Part shown: positions 28,198-36,897 of the stretch, piece by piece
Numbering within the stretch: the first letter of the stretch is position 1
Layout of the letters: every line of letters starts with the position of its first letter
Assembly: GCF_013377885.1 (NCBI RefSeq)
Contig: NZ_JABKAU010000017.1
Coordinates: 1 to 64,000 of the forward strand
Length of the DNA: 64,000 bases
Reading direction: 5' to 3'
From: Hymenobacter lapidiphilus
Lineage (GTDB): Bacteria; Bacteroidota; Bacteroidia; Cytophagales; Hymenobacteraceae
The notes under the pieces: generated by a model
The model's input: the letters and a program-made list of their open reading frames with translations, nothing else
What the model was told of the DNA's origin: nothing
Database searches by the model: none
Translations under genes and position numbers: made by a program

Positions 28198-29127
28198 TTG
28201 CATCCTCGCAACCCCCACAACGGCCGCTACGATTTCGCTCAACTCACGGCCGCCAGCCCCACCCTTGCGCCCTTCGTGGTGTCCAATCCGGCCGGTGACA
28301 ACAGCATCGATTTCGCCAATCCCGCCGCCGTGAAGGCCCTGAACCAGGCGCTGCTGCGGCAGCACTACGACGTGCAGCACTGGGATGTGCCGGCCGGCTA
28401 CCTCTGCCCGCCTATCCCCGGCCGCGCCGACTATCTGCATTACGCCGCCGACCTGCTGGCCACTGACAACGCGGGAATAGTGCCCACCGACAAAGCCGTG
28501 CACGTGCTCGACATTGGTGTGGGCGCGAACTGCGTGTACCCCATCATCGGCAGTAAGGCCTACGGCTGGCGCTTTGTGGGCTCCGAAACTGATTCGGTAG
28601 CCCTGAAAGCAGCCAAAAGCATGGTGGCGGCCAACCCGGCACTGGCAAACCGGGTGGAGCTGCGGGTGCAGAGCCATCAGGCTTTCGTGTTCGAGGACAT
28701 CGTGAAGCCCCGCGAGGAGTTCGATCTGGTGGTATGCAATCCGCCCTTCCATTCCTCGGCTGAGGAGGCTGCCAGCGGCAGCCGCCGCAAGGGCCGCAAC
28801 CTGGGCTACCCCAAAACGCCCGGCGGTGCGCCGGTGCTTAACTTTGGGGGGCAGAATACGGAGCTGTGGTGCGAGGGTGGCGAAGAGGGCTTCCTCAAGC
28901 GCATGGTGGCCCAAAGCGTGGCCGTGCGCGAGCGGGTGCTGTGGTTTAGCACGCTCATCTCCAAAAAGGAAACGCTGCCCAGCATCTACCACTTCCTCAA
29001 ACTGGCCGGCTCGCCCGAAACCCGCACCATTGAGATGAAGCAGGGCCAGAAAATCAGCCGCATCGTGGCCTGGACCTTCCAGACGCCCGAGCAGCGCCAG
29101 GAGTGGGCCGCGCGGCGCTGGAAATGA
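28198..29127 (+). CDS. rlmF: 23S rRNA (adenine-1618-N6)-methyltransferase
   Basis: A 309-residue SAM-dependent methyltransferase that modifies A1618 of 23S rRNA. It matches RlmF throughout: LHPRNPHNGRYDF at the start, SIDFANPAAVKALNQALL, YLCPPIPGRADYLHY, the SAM motif VLDIGVGANCVYPIIG and the catalytic NPPF box in VVCNPPFHSSAEEA. No ATG is available upstream in frame, so a TTG was used; it gives a normal family length minus the variable N-terminal tail. The stop codon overlaps the next gene's ATG (ATGA). Confidence 0.94.
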   Translation: MHPRNPHNGRYDFAQLTAASPTLAPFVVSNPAGDNSIDFANPAAVKALNQALLRQHYDVQHWDVPAGYLCPPIPGRADYLHYAADLLATDNAGIVPTDKAVHVLDIGVGANCVYPIIGSKAYGWRFVGSETDSVALKAAKSMVAANPALANRVELRVQSHQAFVFEDIVKPREEFDLVVCNPPFHSSAEEAASGSRRKGRNLGYPKTPGGAPVLNFGGQNTELWCEGGEEGFLKRMVAQSVAVRERVLWFSTLISKKETLPSIYHFLKLAGSPETRTIEMKQGQKISRIVAWTFQTPEQRQEWAARRWK

Positions 29128-29513
29128 AATATCACCGCATTTTTATAGGCTACGACGAACCTAGCTTCGATACATTCAATGCCGTATCTCAGCTTATGGG
29201 TGTAGAGCCGGAACCCTGGGAAAAGGACTGGTTTAGTCCGGAGGAACCTAACTCTTGGTCCTATCTAGTTTTCACCGACGATGACGCTCCTTACTTCGAC
29301 TTTATCAACGTATTCCTGAATCTACTAGAGCCAAAGTTCGCCGCATTATTGCAGTTGGGTATAACAAAGGATCGTATCAGTTTAACCCTCGCCTATTTAT
29401 ATAAGCATCAATGTGCACTTGGGTTCGATGCGCAGGAGATGTTGCGATTGGGTGCAAGTGGTATAGGGTTAGCAATTGACTGTTTTGAAGAAAAAGAGAA
29501 TATCCAACAATAA
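29124..29513 (+). CDS. Small DUF4279-like protein
   Basis: About 129 residues. It resembles DUF4279: an N-terminal strand (YHRIFIGYDEPSFD), QLMGVEPEPWEKDW, then NSWSYLVFTDDDAPY, a helix-rich middle and a final SGIGLAIDCFEE strand. The function is unknown. The ATG overlaps the rlmF stop (ATGA), indicating translational coupling, yet base composition is more AT-rich than rlmF, suggesting later acquisition. A strong bidirectional terminator follows. Confidence 0.75.
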   Translation: MKYHRIFIGYDEPSFDTFNAVSQLMGVEPEPWEKDWFSPEEPNSWSYLVFTDDDAPYFDFINVFLNLLEPKFAALLQLGITKDRISLTLAYLYKHQCALGFDAQEMLRLGASGIGLAIDCFEEKENIQQ

Positions 29514-29546
29514 AAAAGGCGGCTCCCGATTTCGGGAGCCGCCTTT
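29512..29546. terminator. Bidirectional terminator
   Basis: AAAAAAGGCGGCTCCCG pairs with CGGGAGCCGCCTTT around a short loop. It separates the rlmF pair from the convergent phospholipase-D-like gene. Confidence 0.88.
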
Positions 29547-29604
29547 CATGCGTCAATAGAGCCGGTGAAAAGGTGCACTTCGCACCTCTCAGGACCTGAC
29601 TTCT

Positions 29605-31914
29605 CTACTCCACTACTACGCGGCTGATCTGCGTGGCTTCAGGGGTTACAATCTGCACCATGTACAGGCCGGCTTTCAGGGCAGAAGCGTCTACGCTTAC
29701 GTCCTGGCCGTTGAGAGGCTGGGTTTGGTCGAGTACCACGCGGCCGGTGGCGTCGCGCAGCACTACGCGGGCCGTGCGGGCGGCGCCCGTCTGCACGCGC
29801 AGGCGGAACTTGCCGGTGGTGGGGTTGGGGTACACCTGCACGCTGCTGCGCTGGATGCTGGCGTTTTTGGTGGCCAGCACCAGGTTGCACACCTGCACGC
29901 CGTTGTTCTGGTCGGCAATGCGCTGGGCAAACTCTTGGTAGTACTGGTTGGCAATGCGCTCATCGTGTACAATCAGCGTGTTCTCGTCGTTTTCGGTGTT
30001 GGCCGACAGGCTCCAGTTGTGCGAGCCCACGAACACCTGCGGGTCCGACTGCGGCGCGGTGGCGTCGATGATGGCGTATTTGTGGTGCATGATGCCGGTC
30101 GGGTTATCCAGCATGAGGCGCGTGCCGAGCACGGTTTTGATGTTGTCGAAAATGTCCTGGGCGGCGGAGTTGGCCTGAATACTCTCCATAAGCATCTCCG
30201 AGCAGCCGGCTATGTTTTTGGTCCGGATCTGATTGGCAATGGCGTTGCCGATATCGGTCTGGGTGAGCAGCATCGTGGCAATGTGCAGGTCCTTGTCGGC
30301 CGTCTGGATGGCGTCGATCAGGCGGCCGTTCACGTTGTCGGTGGGCGAGAACCACGATTCTACCTGCTTGCCGGCAATGCTGAAGTAGTGCGGCGTGTTG
30401 TCGGTTTTGCGCGAACCGAACAGGGCCGTGGCCTGGGTGCCGCCACCCCACATCTCATTGAACTCGACGGTGTAAGTGCGGGCCAGCGACTGGTCCTGCA
30501 CGGCAATGGAGTTGTTGCGGTCGGTGCTGAGCTGGGCGGGCGTCCAGTTGGTCGAACCAGTCCACACCCAGGGCTGGTTGGGCTCGGTGCTGTTGGCGTC
30601 AATCACCACAAACTTGTTGTGCATGATGTTCTGCAGCGTCTGGCGCTTGATGCGCGGGATGGCGGGGTCGAGGCTGGAGAGGCTGATGTTGGCGTTTTCG
30701 CCTTCGTAGATAACGCGCACGGCCACGCCGCGGGTTTTGGCGGCATTCACGGCCGTTACAATTGTGGCGCTGTTCCAGTTATAGATAGCAATATCGAGCG
30801 TCTGCTTGGCCAGGCCAATGTAGCGGGCCACTGTGTCGGCCATGGCGCCATTGGGCAGGTACAGGGCAGTGTTACCGGGCAATGCCAAGGCCGCATTTAC
30901 GGGGTTGGTGAAGTAGGTGCGCATCTTACCCGTCGAGCGCGAAGCCGTAATCATGGGTACTACCCGCGACTCGGATAGGCCCACGGCGTTGGTGCTGCTG
31001 GCCTTCACGTAGTAAATGGTGGCCGGCTGCAGGCCCGTGATGGCGAGGCTGTGGCTGGTGGTGCTGGCCGTGTTGTTCACGGCCGTAAACGGGCCGGCAG
31101 GGCTGGCGGCGTACTCCAGCTTGCTGCTGCCGGCGTTCTGGGTAACGAAGTTTACCGTGAAGCCGGTGGTGCTGATGTTGGTGGGGTAGGGCGTGGCCAG
31201 GAAATTAGGCGTGTTGCCCTGCCGGAAGTCGGCGTAGAGGCGCGGCAGCAGCTGGTAGCCAGCCGCGGCACCGCCGCCCGTTGGGGCCGTTGTGGTGAAC
31301 TGGCTCATGATGCCAACCACATCGAAAACGCCGGTTGGCGAAGGCTTGCCCACCAGTCCGTCGGGACCATCGGAAGCCCGGTTCACGTACATCACAGTGG
31401 CGGCATTGCCACTCACGCGGTAAGAGGTGTTGGCCGAAAAGGCCGATACCGGCGCGCCCGCAACTGTGGTTACAGTGGTGGCATCCACCAGCTTCACCAG
31501 CTGGCCCTCGTACTGCTCGGCGTAGGCAGCGGTAGCAGTAGTTACCGAAAACTCGATGGGCTTAGGCAGCGGCCGGTTGCCGGCTACCACTTCGAGCGAG
31601 GTGATAGGGTCGATTTCGAGCAGCCCCCGGAAATCCTTGAGCACGCCGGTAACCAGAATGGAGTCGCCGGCTACTACTGAGCCGAGTTGGGTGGCCGAAT
31701 ACACGGCAATGCCGCCGGTGCCGTCCTGCATGTAGCGGATGGCTCCCAGTTCGGCGCCGTTGGTAACGATACCACGGAGCGTAACGGTGGCTCCCGAAGT
31801 GTTGAAGGCCGGAGCCTGGGCCCGGGCGGCCCCAATAGTAATGGCGGTTTGCGCCTGCGCCGACTGCCAGCTGGCTAGGCTCAGCAGCAACGCCAGCAAG
31901 GGTAATTTTTTCAT
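29605..31914 (-). CDS. Secreted phospholipase-D-like protein with T9SS sorting domain
   Basis: About 769 residues. A signal peptide (LLALLLSLASWQSAQAQ) is followed by an OB-fold-like segment (TLRGIVTNGAELGAIRYMQD), a fibronectin type III domain (YPTNISTTGFTVNFVT to YYVKASSTNAVG) and two PLD half-sites: HNKFVVID with GSTNWT, and HHKYAIID with GSHNWS. The final ~75 residues (VQVYPNPTTGKFRLRV to GLYMVQI) are a type A PorSS C-terminal domain that routes proteins through the type IX system to the surface or medium. Hydrolysis of phosphodiesters in lipids or nucleic acids is expected; the target is unknown. Confidence 0.92.
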   Translation of the reverse strand: MKKLPLLALLLSLASWQSAQAQTAITIGAARAQAPAFNTSGATVTLRGIVTNGAELGAIRYMQDGTGGIAVYSATQLGSVVAGDSILVTGVLKDFRGLLEIDPITSLEVVAGNRPLPKPIEFSVTTATAAYAEQYEGQLVKLVDATTVTTVAGAPVSAFSANTSYRVSGNAATVMYVNRASDGPDGLVGKPSPTGVFDVVGIMSQFTTTAPTGGGAAAGYQLLPRLYADFRQGNTPNFLATPYPTNISTTGFTVNFVTQNAGSSKLEYAASPAGPFTAVNNTASTTSHSLAITGLQPATIYYVKASSTNAVGLSESRVVPMITASRSTGKMRTYFTNPVNAALALPGNTALYLPNGAMADTVARYIGLAKQTLDIAIYNWNSATIVTAVNAAKTRGVAVRVIYEGENANISLSSLDPAIPRIKRQTLQNIMHNKFVVIDANSTEPNQPWVWTGSTNWTPAQLSTDRNNSIAVQDQSLARTYTVEFNEMWGGGTQATALFGSRKTDNTPHYFSIAGKQVESWFSPTDNVNGRLIDAIQTADKDLHIATMLLTQTDIGNAIANQIRTKNIAGCSEMLMESIQANSAAQDIFDNIKTVLGTRLMLDNPTGIMHHKYAIIDATAPQSDPQVFVGSHNWSLSANTENDENTLIVHDERIANQYYQEFAQRIADQNNGVQVCNLVLATKNASIQRSSVQVYPNPTTGKFRLRVQTGAARTARVVLRDATGRVVLDQTQPLNGQDVSVDASALKAGLYMVQIVTPEATQISRVVVE

Positions 31915-32049
31915 CAAACGAGAAGCAGAAAAGGGGTGGGGAAAGCAGACTACCCGCAGGCAGGCATGAGACAAAGATCTTGATTTCAACGACAAAAAAC
32001 GAGGCGGCCGGATGAAGTTTACATGATGCCGGCCTGGGCCCGCCCGCCG

Positions 32050-33078
32050 CTACATAATGTTCACTTCGGGGTGCAGCTCGATGCCGAATTTCTCGCGCAC
32101 CGAGGCAATGATTTCGTAGGCCAGGTCGCGGATGTCCTGGCCCTGGGCGCCGCCGTGGTTCACGAGTACCAGCGCCTGCCGGTCGTGCACGCCGTGGGGG
32201 CCGCGGCGCAGGCCCTTCCAGCCGCACTGCTCGATAAGCCAGCCGGCGGGCACCTTCACGCCGCCCGGCACGGGGTAGCCTGGCAGGCCTTCAAACTGGC
32301 CTTTCAGCTCATCGAACTTGGCCTGCGAGACTTCGGGATTCTTGAAAAAAGAGCCGGCGTTGCCAATCTGGGCCGGGTCGGGCAGCTTGCTGCGGCGGAT
32401 GCTGCTGACGGCCTCGCTGATGTGCAGCGGCGTAGGCTCGCCCTCGATGCCCATGTCCTGCAGGGTCGTCTGGATGTCGCCGTAGCGCACGTTGGGCCGC
32501 GCCTGCCGGTGCAGTCGCAGCAGCACGCTGGTCACGATAAACTGGTTTTTGAGCGGGCCCTTGAACACGCTCTCGCGGTAGCCGAAGCCGCACTCGGCCC
32601 CCGAAAACGTGCGCAGCCGGCCGGTAGCCAACTCCAGGGCTTCCAGCTGCTCGAACGTGTCTTTCAGCTCGGCCCCGTAGGCGCCGATGTTCTGGAGCGG
32701 CGCGGCACCCACCGTGCCCGGAATCAGCGACAGGTTTTCGATGCCGCTCAGCTCCTGACCCAGCGCGTACTGCACCAGCGCGTGCCAACTTTCGCCGGCT
32801 CCTGAACGCACCAAGGCCGTTTCGTCGTCCTGGTCCACCACTTCGAGCCCCCGAATTTCGTTTTTGAGCACTACGCCCTCGAAGTTGCGGGTGAAGAGCA
32901 GGTTGGAGCCGCCGCCGAGAATGAGCTTTTCGGCGGCCTGCACCTCGGGCAGGGCCAGCAGCGCCCGCAGTTCCTCAACCGAAGCAAAGCGGGCAAACCA
33001 GCGGGCCGTTACCTCCAGGCCAAACGTGTTGTAGGGGCGGAGCGAAACGTGGGCTTCGAGAACAGGAGCGGGGCTCAT
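32050..33078 (-). CDS. murB: UDP-N-acetylenolpyruvoylglucosamine reductase
   Basis: A 342-residue FAD enzyme that reduces UDP-GlcNAc-enolpyruvate to UDP-MurNAc in peptidoglycan synthesis. Visible are LRPYNTFGLEVTARWF, the FAD loop LILGGGSNLLFT, IPGTVGAAPLQNIGAYGAE, the type I MurB segment GYRESVFKG, and the C-terminal Glu region in GIELHPEVNIM. Its start lies about 25 bases from a perfect TACCTTTG -7 motif. It is divergent from the DUF547 gene. Confidence 0.96.
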   Translation of the reverse strand: MSPAPVLEAHVSLRPYNTFGLEVTARWFARFASVEELRALLALPEVQAAEKLILGGGSNLLFTRNFEGVVLKNEIRGLEVVDQDDETALVRSGAGESWHALVQYALGQELSGIENLSLIPGTVGAAPLQNIGAYGAELKDTFEQLEALELATGRLRTFSGAECGFGYRESVFKGPLKNQFIVTSVLLRLHRQARPNVRYGDIQTTLQDMGIEGEPTPLHISEAVSSIRRSKLPDPAQIGNAGSFFKNPEVSQAKFDELKGQFEGLPGYPVPGGVKVPAGWLIEQCGWKGLRRGPHGVHDRQALVLVNHGGAQGQDIRDLAYEIIASVREKFGIELHPEVNIM

Positions 33079-33103
33079 AGCAGCGGGCAAAATGGTGAGA
33101 GCC

Positions 33104-33111
33104 CAAAGGTA
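33104..33111 (-). promoter_or_regulatory. -7 element of the murB promoter
   Basis: On the minus strand TACCTTTG matches TAnnTTTG exactly, with TTA 19 bases further upstream as a weak -33. The implied leader is about 20 bases. Confidence 0.6.
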
Positions 33112-33142
33112 CATTAGTTGCCAGATTGGCTAACTGCAGTCA

Positions 33143-33259
33143 AGCACGGTGTAGGGGCGGGGCTCGTCCCCGCCCGCCGTTCGCACCATTCCAACGGTAA
33201 CCGTTCAACGGTACTCGTTCAACGGCGGGCGGGGACAAGCCCCGCCCCTACACCGTGCT
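33143..33259. repeat. Family A palindromic element A-6, extended loop
   Basis: Outer arms AGCACGGTGTAGGGGCGGGGC / GCCCCGCCCCTACACCGTGCT are nearly perfect. The loop is longer than in other copies, with the AACGGTA-CGTTCAACGG unit present twice in tandem. It lies in the divergent murB/DUF547 gap. Confidence 0.85.
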
Positions 33260-33371
33260 GTTTCCGACCTGCCAGTAACTCCAGCCCCGATACAGCTGTT
33301 CAGGCTGTCTACTCCGTATATGCCAGCCTGGCACCACTAGCCGGGCACTCCACCGAACTTTTCCTTCTGAT

Positions 33372-34181
33372 ATGCAGCGTATTTCCCGCTTTACTTCCCG
33401 CCTGGCCTTGGGCACTTTGCTGACTGCCGGCGCGCTGGCTTCGGCCGGTTGCGGCTATGTGGGCTACCTGATTCCGCTCAACCCGACCTCGCAAAGCGGC
33501 CGCAGCCTCGACCATTCGGCTTGGGACGGGCTGCTGAAAAAGTATGTCGACGAGCAGGGAATGGTGAATTATAAGGGCCTCAAGCAGGATAGCGCTTCGC
33601 TGAACGCCTACCTGAAAACGCTCGGCGACAATCTGCCAGCCAAGAATTCGCCCGCCGATGAGAAGTTGGCCTACTGGCTCAACGCCTACAACGCCTTCAC
33701 GCTGCAGCGCATCATCCGGGCCTATCCGGTGAAAAGCATTAAGGACCTGGGCGGCGACAAAATCTTCGTCAATACCGTCTGGGACCAGGATTTCATCCCG
33801 CTTGGCGGCAAGCGCTACACGCTCAACGACATCGAGCACCGCATCATCCGCAAGCAGTTCGACGACAACCGCATTCACTACGCGCTGGTGTGCGCCGCCA
33901 TGAGTTGCCCGCCGCTGCGGCAGGAGGCGTATGTGGGGGGCAAAGTGCAGGAGCAACTCGCCGACCAGGGCCGCAGCTTCATCAACAACCCCCAGAAAAA
34001 CGACCTCACGCCCGCCGCTACGCCCAAACTGTCGGCCATCTACAGCTTCTACCCCGGCGACTTCGAAAAGAACGGTAGCACCTCCATCCAGGACGCCGTC
34101 AACCGCTACGCCAAGCAGAAAATCGACCCCAACGCGAAGCTGAGCTACAAGGAGTACAACTGGAGCCTGAACGAGCAATAA
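33372..34181 (+). CDS. DUF547 lipoprotein
   Basis: A 269-residue protein. The signal peptide ends in a lipobox (LASAGC, Cys about 27). The DUF547 domain contains LDHSAWDGLLKKYVDEQG, KLAYWLNAYNAFTLQRI at about residue 95 and the conserved IHYALVCAAMSCPPLR with paired Cys and His near residue 175. The fold resembles papain/transglutaminase-like proteins, so an envelope hydrolase is conceivable, but no function is proven. Confidence 0.9.
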   Translation: MQRISRFTSRLALGTLLTAGALASAGCGYVGYLIPLNPTSQSGRSLDHSAWDGLLKKYVDEQGMVNYKGLKQDSASLNAYLKTLGDNLPAKNSPADEKLAYWLNAYNAFTLQRIIRAYPVKSIKDLGGDKIFVNTVWDQDFIPLGGKRYTLNDIEHRIIRKQFDDNRIHYALVCAAMSCPPLRQEAYVGGKVQEQLADQGRSFINNPQKNDLTPAATPKLSAIYSFYPGDFEKNGSTSIQDAVNRYAKQKIDPNAKLSYKEYNWSLNEQ

Positions 34182-34209
34182 CGAGCTATGCGCTTACTGG
34201 AAGTTTAGA

Positions 34210-34252
34210 GAACGATGTAGGGGCGGGGCTTGTCCCCGCCCCTACATCGTTC
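34210..34252. repeat. Minimal family A hairpin A-7
   Basis: A perfect 19-base stem, GAACGATGTAGGGGCGGGG / CCCCGCCCCTACATCGTTC, with loop CTTGT. It keeps only the outer arms of family A and lacks the CGTTGAACG interior. Located between the convergent DUF547 and sugar MFS genes. Confidence 0.85.
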
Positions 34253-34282
34253 TTCATTGCGCGTTGCATGACGTTCTAACTG

Positions 34283-35695
34283 CTAACCACGCTGCACCCG
34301 GTAGCCGTTCAGGGCATAGAAAAGCAGGTAGGCATAGCAGAGGGCCGGTAGCACGAAGGCCACGCGCAAGCCGCCGCCGTGGGTGGCCACCAAGCCCATG
34401 AGCGGCGGAATAATAGCCCCGCCCACGATGGCCATAATTAGATACGACGAGCCTTGTTTGGTGAAGCGGCCCAGTCCGGTAATGGCCAGTGGGAACACCA
34501 CGGGCCAGATGATGGCGTTGCACAAGCCGCAGAGCACCACCAACCACAGAGCAGTTTCGCCCTGGCTGAAAATGGAGAGTACCACCAGCGCCACGCCCGC
34601 GGCGCACACGCCGGCCAGCAGCTTGCGGGCATCGAAGCGGCTGAGCAGCGGAATGCCGATGATGCGGCCCACCATTACGCCAAACCAGTAGGAGGCCACC
34701 AGCACCGCGCCCACGGCCTTGGTGAAACCGGCCGAAGTGTCGATGGCTTCGGGCGTGTTGCCGAACAGTGCGGCGGCCCAGTTGGTGGCTAAGCTGAGGA
34801 TGCGCACCAACTCCTGGGTAAAGCCGCTGAGTTGGCGGATGTCCTGGGCCTCGCCGTAGCGGATGATGAACGAGCCGATGCCCACTTCTACGCCCACGTA
34901 TACGAAAATAGCCACCACGCCCAGTGTGAGGTGGCGGAAGCTGAGGGCCGACGAACGGCCGGTTTCGGCGGCGGCCTGTGCTGCGGCAGCATCATCATCG
35001 GCGGGCAGGCTCTCGATTTCGGGCAGGCGCACCACAAAAAACAGCAGCGCCAGCACCGCCAGAAATACAGCCAGGCCGATGTAAAGCGGCTTTACCAGCG
35101 CGGCTTCCTCGTTCAGGCGCTGCTCCAGCGGTAGTTGGGCCAGCTGGGCCTTGAGTACCGTGGAGCCTCCGAACAGAATCAGGCCGCCTATTAGCGGCGA
35201 AAGGGTGCCGCCTAGCCCGTTGGCTACACCCACGATGCTCACGCGGCTGGCGGCGGTGCGCGCCGGCCCCAACACGCTCACGTAGGGGTTGGCGGCCACC
35301 TGCAGCAGCGTAATTCCGGCCCCCAGAAAGCTCAGCGCCAGCAGAAACAGCGAAAACGTGCGCGAGTTGGCCGCCGGTACAAACAGCAGCGCCCCCACGC
35401 CCATCACGAGCAGGCCCAGCACAATGCCGCGCTGAAACCCGAGCTTCTCCAGCACCCGTCCCGCCGGCAGCGACATCAGAAAATAGGCCCCAAAAAAAGC
35501 CGACTGCACGGCCGTCGACTGGAAATCGGTGAGCTGGCACACGTCCTTGAGGTAGGGCATGAGCACGTCGTTGAAGTTGGTGACGGCCCCGAACAGGAAG
35601 AACAGGGTGGTCATGAGCACCATCGGGCCCACGTAGGAGCGGGTGGCGGCCGGTGCGGCGGCAGTAGCGGGGGAGGAGGCGAGGGGAGCGGCCAT
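34283..35695 (-). CDS. Sugar:cation symporter of the FucP/glucose-galactose MFS family
   Basis: About 470 residues and 12 predicted hydrophobic segments. Family marks are LFFLFGAVTNFNDVLMPYLK near the start, SAFFGAYFLMSLPAGRVLEKLG, and VAANPYVSVLGP, typical of FucP/GluP-like permeases. It probably imports a monosaccharide with H+ or Na+ across the inner membrane; the sugar is unknown. Residues ~225-250 form an Ala-rich acidic cytosolic loop (DDDAAAAQAAAETG). It is a distant paralogue of the second sugar MFS gene near 59.5 kb. Confidence 0.92.
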   Translation of the reverse strand: MAAPLASSPATAAAPAATRSYVGPMVLMTTLFFLFGAVTNFNDVLMPYLKDVCQLTDFQSTAVQSAFFGAYFLMSLPAGRVLEKLGFQRGIVLGLLVMGVGALLFVPAANSRTFSLFLLALSFLGAGITLLQVAANPYVSVLGPARTAASRVSIVGVANGLGGTLSPLIGGLILFGGSTVLKAQLAQLPLEQRLNEEAALVKPLYIGLAVFLAVLALLFFVVRLPEIESLPADDDAAAAQAAAETGRSSALSFRHLTLGVVAIFVYVGVEVGIGSFIIRYGEAQDIRQLSGFTQELVRILSLATNWAAALFGNTPEAIDTSAGFTKAVGAVLVASYWFGVMVGRIIGIPLLSRFDARKLLAGVCAAGVALVVLSIFSQGETALWLVVLCGLCNAIIWPVVFPLAITGLGRFTKQGSSYLIMAIVGGAIIPPLMGLVATHGGGLRVAFVLPALCYAYLLFYALNGYRVQRG

Positions 35696-35723
35696 GCAGG
35701 GAATCAGGGGAAATATGCGGCCT

Positions 35724-35731
35724 TAAAGATA
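35724..35731 (-). promoter_or_regulatory. Possible -7 element of the sugar MFS gene
   Basis: Minus-strand TATCTTTA, one base from consensus, about 28 bases upstream of the ATG. The -33 region is not convincing. Confidence 0.35.
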
Positions 35732-35786
35732 GGCGGTTGCCCTATCTTCCTTTGTAAGCAGTTTGAATCAGTCGGTAAAGACGTTT

Positions 35787-35894
35787 GAACGATGTAGAGA
35801 CGCAATATTTTGCGTGTCGTCGTTGCTGATGTTACTTTCGATATCCGGGCCGTTCAACGACGAGACGCAAAATATTGCGCCTCTACACTGTTCT
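35787..35894. repeat. Family B palindromic element B-1
   Basis: Arms GAACGATGTAGAGACGCAATATTTTGCG / CGCAAAATATTGCGCCTCTACACTGTTC with a CGTTCAACGACGAG interior. The outer GAACGATGTAG is shared with family A copies, but the GC block is replaced by an AGAGACGCAA block. The right end overlaps the 3' end of the DUF1810 gene and provides its stop codon. Confidence 0.8.
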
Positions 35895-36311
35895 TCCCAA
35901 CCCGAGCAGCGCCAGCGTCTTGGCGTCAGGCCGACCATCATAGAACCGCTCCAGCACCCGCCCAAACACCGCTGGCGCACCCGGTGCAGCCCCGAACAGC
36001 GTCATAGAAGAGCGCAGCTTCAAATCGTCGGGGCTGCCGAAGATGCGGGTGGCGTCGGACGAATCCAGTTGCAGCAGCGCCTCGCAGATTTCGACCAGCC
36101 GCGGCCCCAGCACCGGGTGGGCCAGGTAGGCAGCGGCTTCGGCCGCATCTGTTATTCCGTAGAACCGGGCCGTTTCGCTGAAACCCAAGCCCCGCAGTTG
36201 CGGGAAAATAAACCACATCCAATGGCTGCGCTTGCGGCCGTTCCTGATTTCCGCCAGGGCGGTGGGGTAAGTGGCCTGCTGGGCGTCGAGGAAGCGTTGG
36301 AGGGTGGGCAT
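35883..36311 (-). CDS. DUF1810 family protein
   Basis: About 142 residues of the DUF1810 (YbaK-unrelated, PF08837) family: LQRFLDAQQATYPTALAEI, then KRSHWMWFIFPQLRGLGFS and FYGITDAAEAAAYLAHPVLG, and DDLKLRSSMTLF. The function is unknown; the protein is small, soluble and cytosolic. The last residues (GRTV) and the stop codon come from the adjoining family B repeat, so the native C-terminus may have been replaced. A 5' ATG matching the family was chosen over an upstream extension of repeat-like sequence. Confidence 0.88.
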   Translation of the reverse strand: MPTLQRFLDAQQATYPTALAEIRNGRKRSHWMWFIFPQLRGLGFSETARFYGITDAAEAAAYLAHPVLGPRLVEICEALLQLDSSDATRIFGSPDDLKLRSSMTLFGAAPGAPAVFGRVLERFYDGRPDAKTLALLGLGRTV

Positions 36312-36480
36312 GCAGTGGGATTGAATATATATTGAATATATGGATGATAACGGTTTGGCGCTTAGCGAAGAAGCGGATTTCGAAGCGCTAAATTGTCTGT
36401 CATCGTCAATTTGACACGAAGAACGATGCTTCATTTAAGTACTGAACCCGCTTTTTCCCCAAACGCATGTTAGTAATTAT

Positions 36481-36897
36481 TTATTCTGACGGCGAATAAA
36501 TAATTGCTAATAAAAATGGGATTGTAATAGCAATCGAGATAAATAAAGATTTCCAAATATTTTTGTATACGTGACTGTTATCGGGAAAATATTTTTTGAA
36601 GAAATATTCAGATAAAATTAATCCCCAGCCCATATTCAATAAATATGTCAATAAGCTTGTCGCCTTCTCCATACTATTAACAATAAGTATCGTCAATATA
36701 GTAAACAGAATCGAGGTAACTAGGACAATATTTGCTTCTTTTTTCTTGTTGTCGTCAATTAAGTTCTGACGCAATAAAACACCGCCAAAGATTGGAGCAA
36801 AAATTATTGAAAAACCCAAAATTGCCTTTTTTGAATAAATTTTAACTGCATTACCTTGATTCAGTTCTGTTGTAGTTGAATTATTTTCTTCTTTCAT
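36481..36897 (-). CDS. AT-rich orphan membrane protein
   Basis: 138 residues, not recognised. A polar N-terminus (Asn/Thr-rich) precedes four likely membrane helices: AILGFSIIFAPIFGGVLL, then VLVTSILFTILTILIV, LLTYLLNMGWGLIL and SLFISIAITIPFLLAIIY, with a lysine-rich loop DDNKKKEA. Base composition falls to roughly a quarter to a third G+C, against about 60% or more on either side, and codons end in A/T. The AT-rich island extends about 70 bases past each end. This suggests recent horizontal acquisition, but no integrase or repeat borders it. Confidence 0.7.
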   Translation of the reverse strand: MKEENNSTTTELNQGNAVKIYSKKAILGFSIIFAPIFGGVLLRQNLIDDNKKKEANIVLVTSILFTILTILIVNSMEKATSLLTYLLNMGWGLILSEYFFKKYFPDNSHVYKNIWKSLFISIAITIPFLLAIIYSPSE

